Below are positions 13,075 through 13,380 of a stretch of 13,380 bases of DNA, one piece after another. The position numbers were made by a program, and so were the translations under genes. The DNA comes from DASXRU01 sp039933315 (lineage in GTDB: Bacteria; Acidobacteriota; Blastocatellia; Pyrinomonadales; Pyrinomonadaceae), in NCBI GenBank assembly GCA_039933315.1, contig JBDTOI010000118.1:1-13380 (forward strand), given 5' to 3'. The notes under the pieces are model-generated. The model was given only the letters and a program-made list of their open reading frames with translations, was not told the DNA's origin and ran no database searches. The first letter of the stretch is position 1, and the number at the start of each line of letters is the position of its first letter.

Positions 13075-13380
13075 TCACTCGACGATAGCAGGGCTGTCGG
13101 CCGAAGCAGCCGCGTTCTTCTGCATTGTTTTCAAAGTTTCCGGAATAAAGGCGGTGATGTGGTGGGTGGCTGAGTGGCCGTCCGCGAACGCCTGGTAAAG
13201 CGTGAAGTCCGGCAGCGAAAGGCAGCTCAGCGGCGATTGCAAGTTGTAGCCGGTGTCGATGCCGATGGCGCTTTTGAAGAGGTAGATGCCGTGACGGCCA
13301 AGGCGCCCACGCCAGGGCAGAAAAGTTGTCGGCGTGTGGCCAAATACGCAGGGCTTGCCGGAATACTGTTTATAAAACTT
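13075..13380 (-). CDS. metallophosphatase (serine/threonine protein phosphatase-like), C-terminal 101 residues, cut by the window edge
   Basis: Reading the minus strand from the right edge gives an open frame of 101 codons ending in TGA at 13075-13077. It contains CVFGHTPTTF near its start and GIDTGYNLQSPLSCLSLPDF in the middle. In the calcineurin-like phosphatase superfamily (PrpA/PP1-like and ApaH-like) the GHT histidine binds the dinuclear metal site, and the IDTG block follows in the last part of the domain. The N-terminal metal motifs (GDxHG, GDxxDRG, GNHE) would lie beyond the window. It converges on the Cys-rich frame with a 17-bp gap. Substrate, protein phosphate or diadenosine tetraphosphate, cannot be decided from this part. 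Confidence 0.8.
   Translation of the reverse strand, partial: KFYKQYSGKPCVFGHTPTTFLPWRGRLGRHGIYLFKSAIGIDTGYNLQSPLSCLSLPDFTLYQAFADGHSATHHITAFIPETLKTMQKNAAASADSPAIVE

Overview
The window looks like chromosomal DNA of a heterotrophic bacterium, most likely an acidobacterium related to the Blastocatellia. This is an inference from several signs: a von Willebrand factor A (VWA) protein of the type found mainly in Acidobacteria, many small palindromic intergenic repeats, G+C that looks moderately high by eye, and a secreted Cys-rich/Pro-Thr protein style. No rRNA, tRNA, CRISPR array, transposase or phage gene was found.

Region 1 (about 1-6360, minus strand) is a fatty-acid beta-oxidation operon read right to left: fadN (3-hydroxyacyl-CoA dehydrogenase/enoyl-CoA hydratase fusion), a small two-helix membrane protein, fadA (thiolase) and fadE (long-chain acyl-CoA dehydrogenase). 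Order, protein sizes and domain order match the Bacillus fadN-fadA-fadE operon. A palindrome TGAATGA-N4-TCATTCA lies in the predicted fadN promoter and has the form of the operator of the Bacillus TetR-type FadR repressor. Together the three enzymes cover all four steps of one beta-oxidation cycle. A two-level nested palindrome sits between the small membrane gene and fadA.

Region 2 (about 6361-8570, plus strand) holds a large inverted repeat, then a secreted VWA protein with an extra N-terminal beta-rich domain, then another large inverted repeat that touches the xseA leader.

Region 3 (8571-11357, plus strand) is a housekeeping cluster, xseA-xseB-ispA: both exonuclease VII subunits and a farnesyl-diphosphate-type prenyl synthase. 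A 194-bp spacer carrying repeat remnants separates xseA from xseB, while xseB and ispA overlap by 17 bp.

Region 4 (11358-13074, plus strand) holds an N-terminally anchored protein without cysteine (237 aa) and, after a single in-frame TAG, a Cys-rich Pro/Thr-linker segment (23 Cys) in the same reading frame. The second segment has no convincing start and no signal peptide. A perfect intrinsic-terminator-like hairpin with six T's lies 104 bp past the TAG. This is the most unusual part of the window: an interrupted long gene, a conditionally expressed C-terminal domain, or two genes. A truncated metallophosphatase gene on the minus strand runs off the right edge.

Three of the intergenic repeats share one plan: two long inverted arms of 30-36 bp, each with its own small palindrome, spanning 121-160 bp. 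Their sequences differ.
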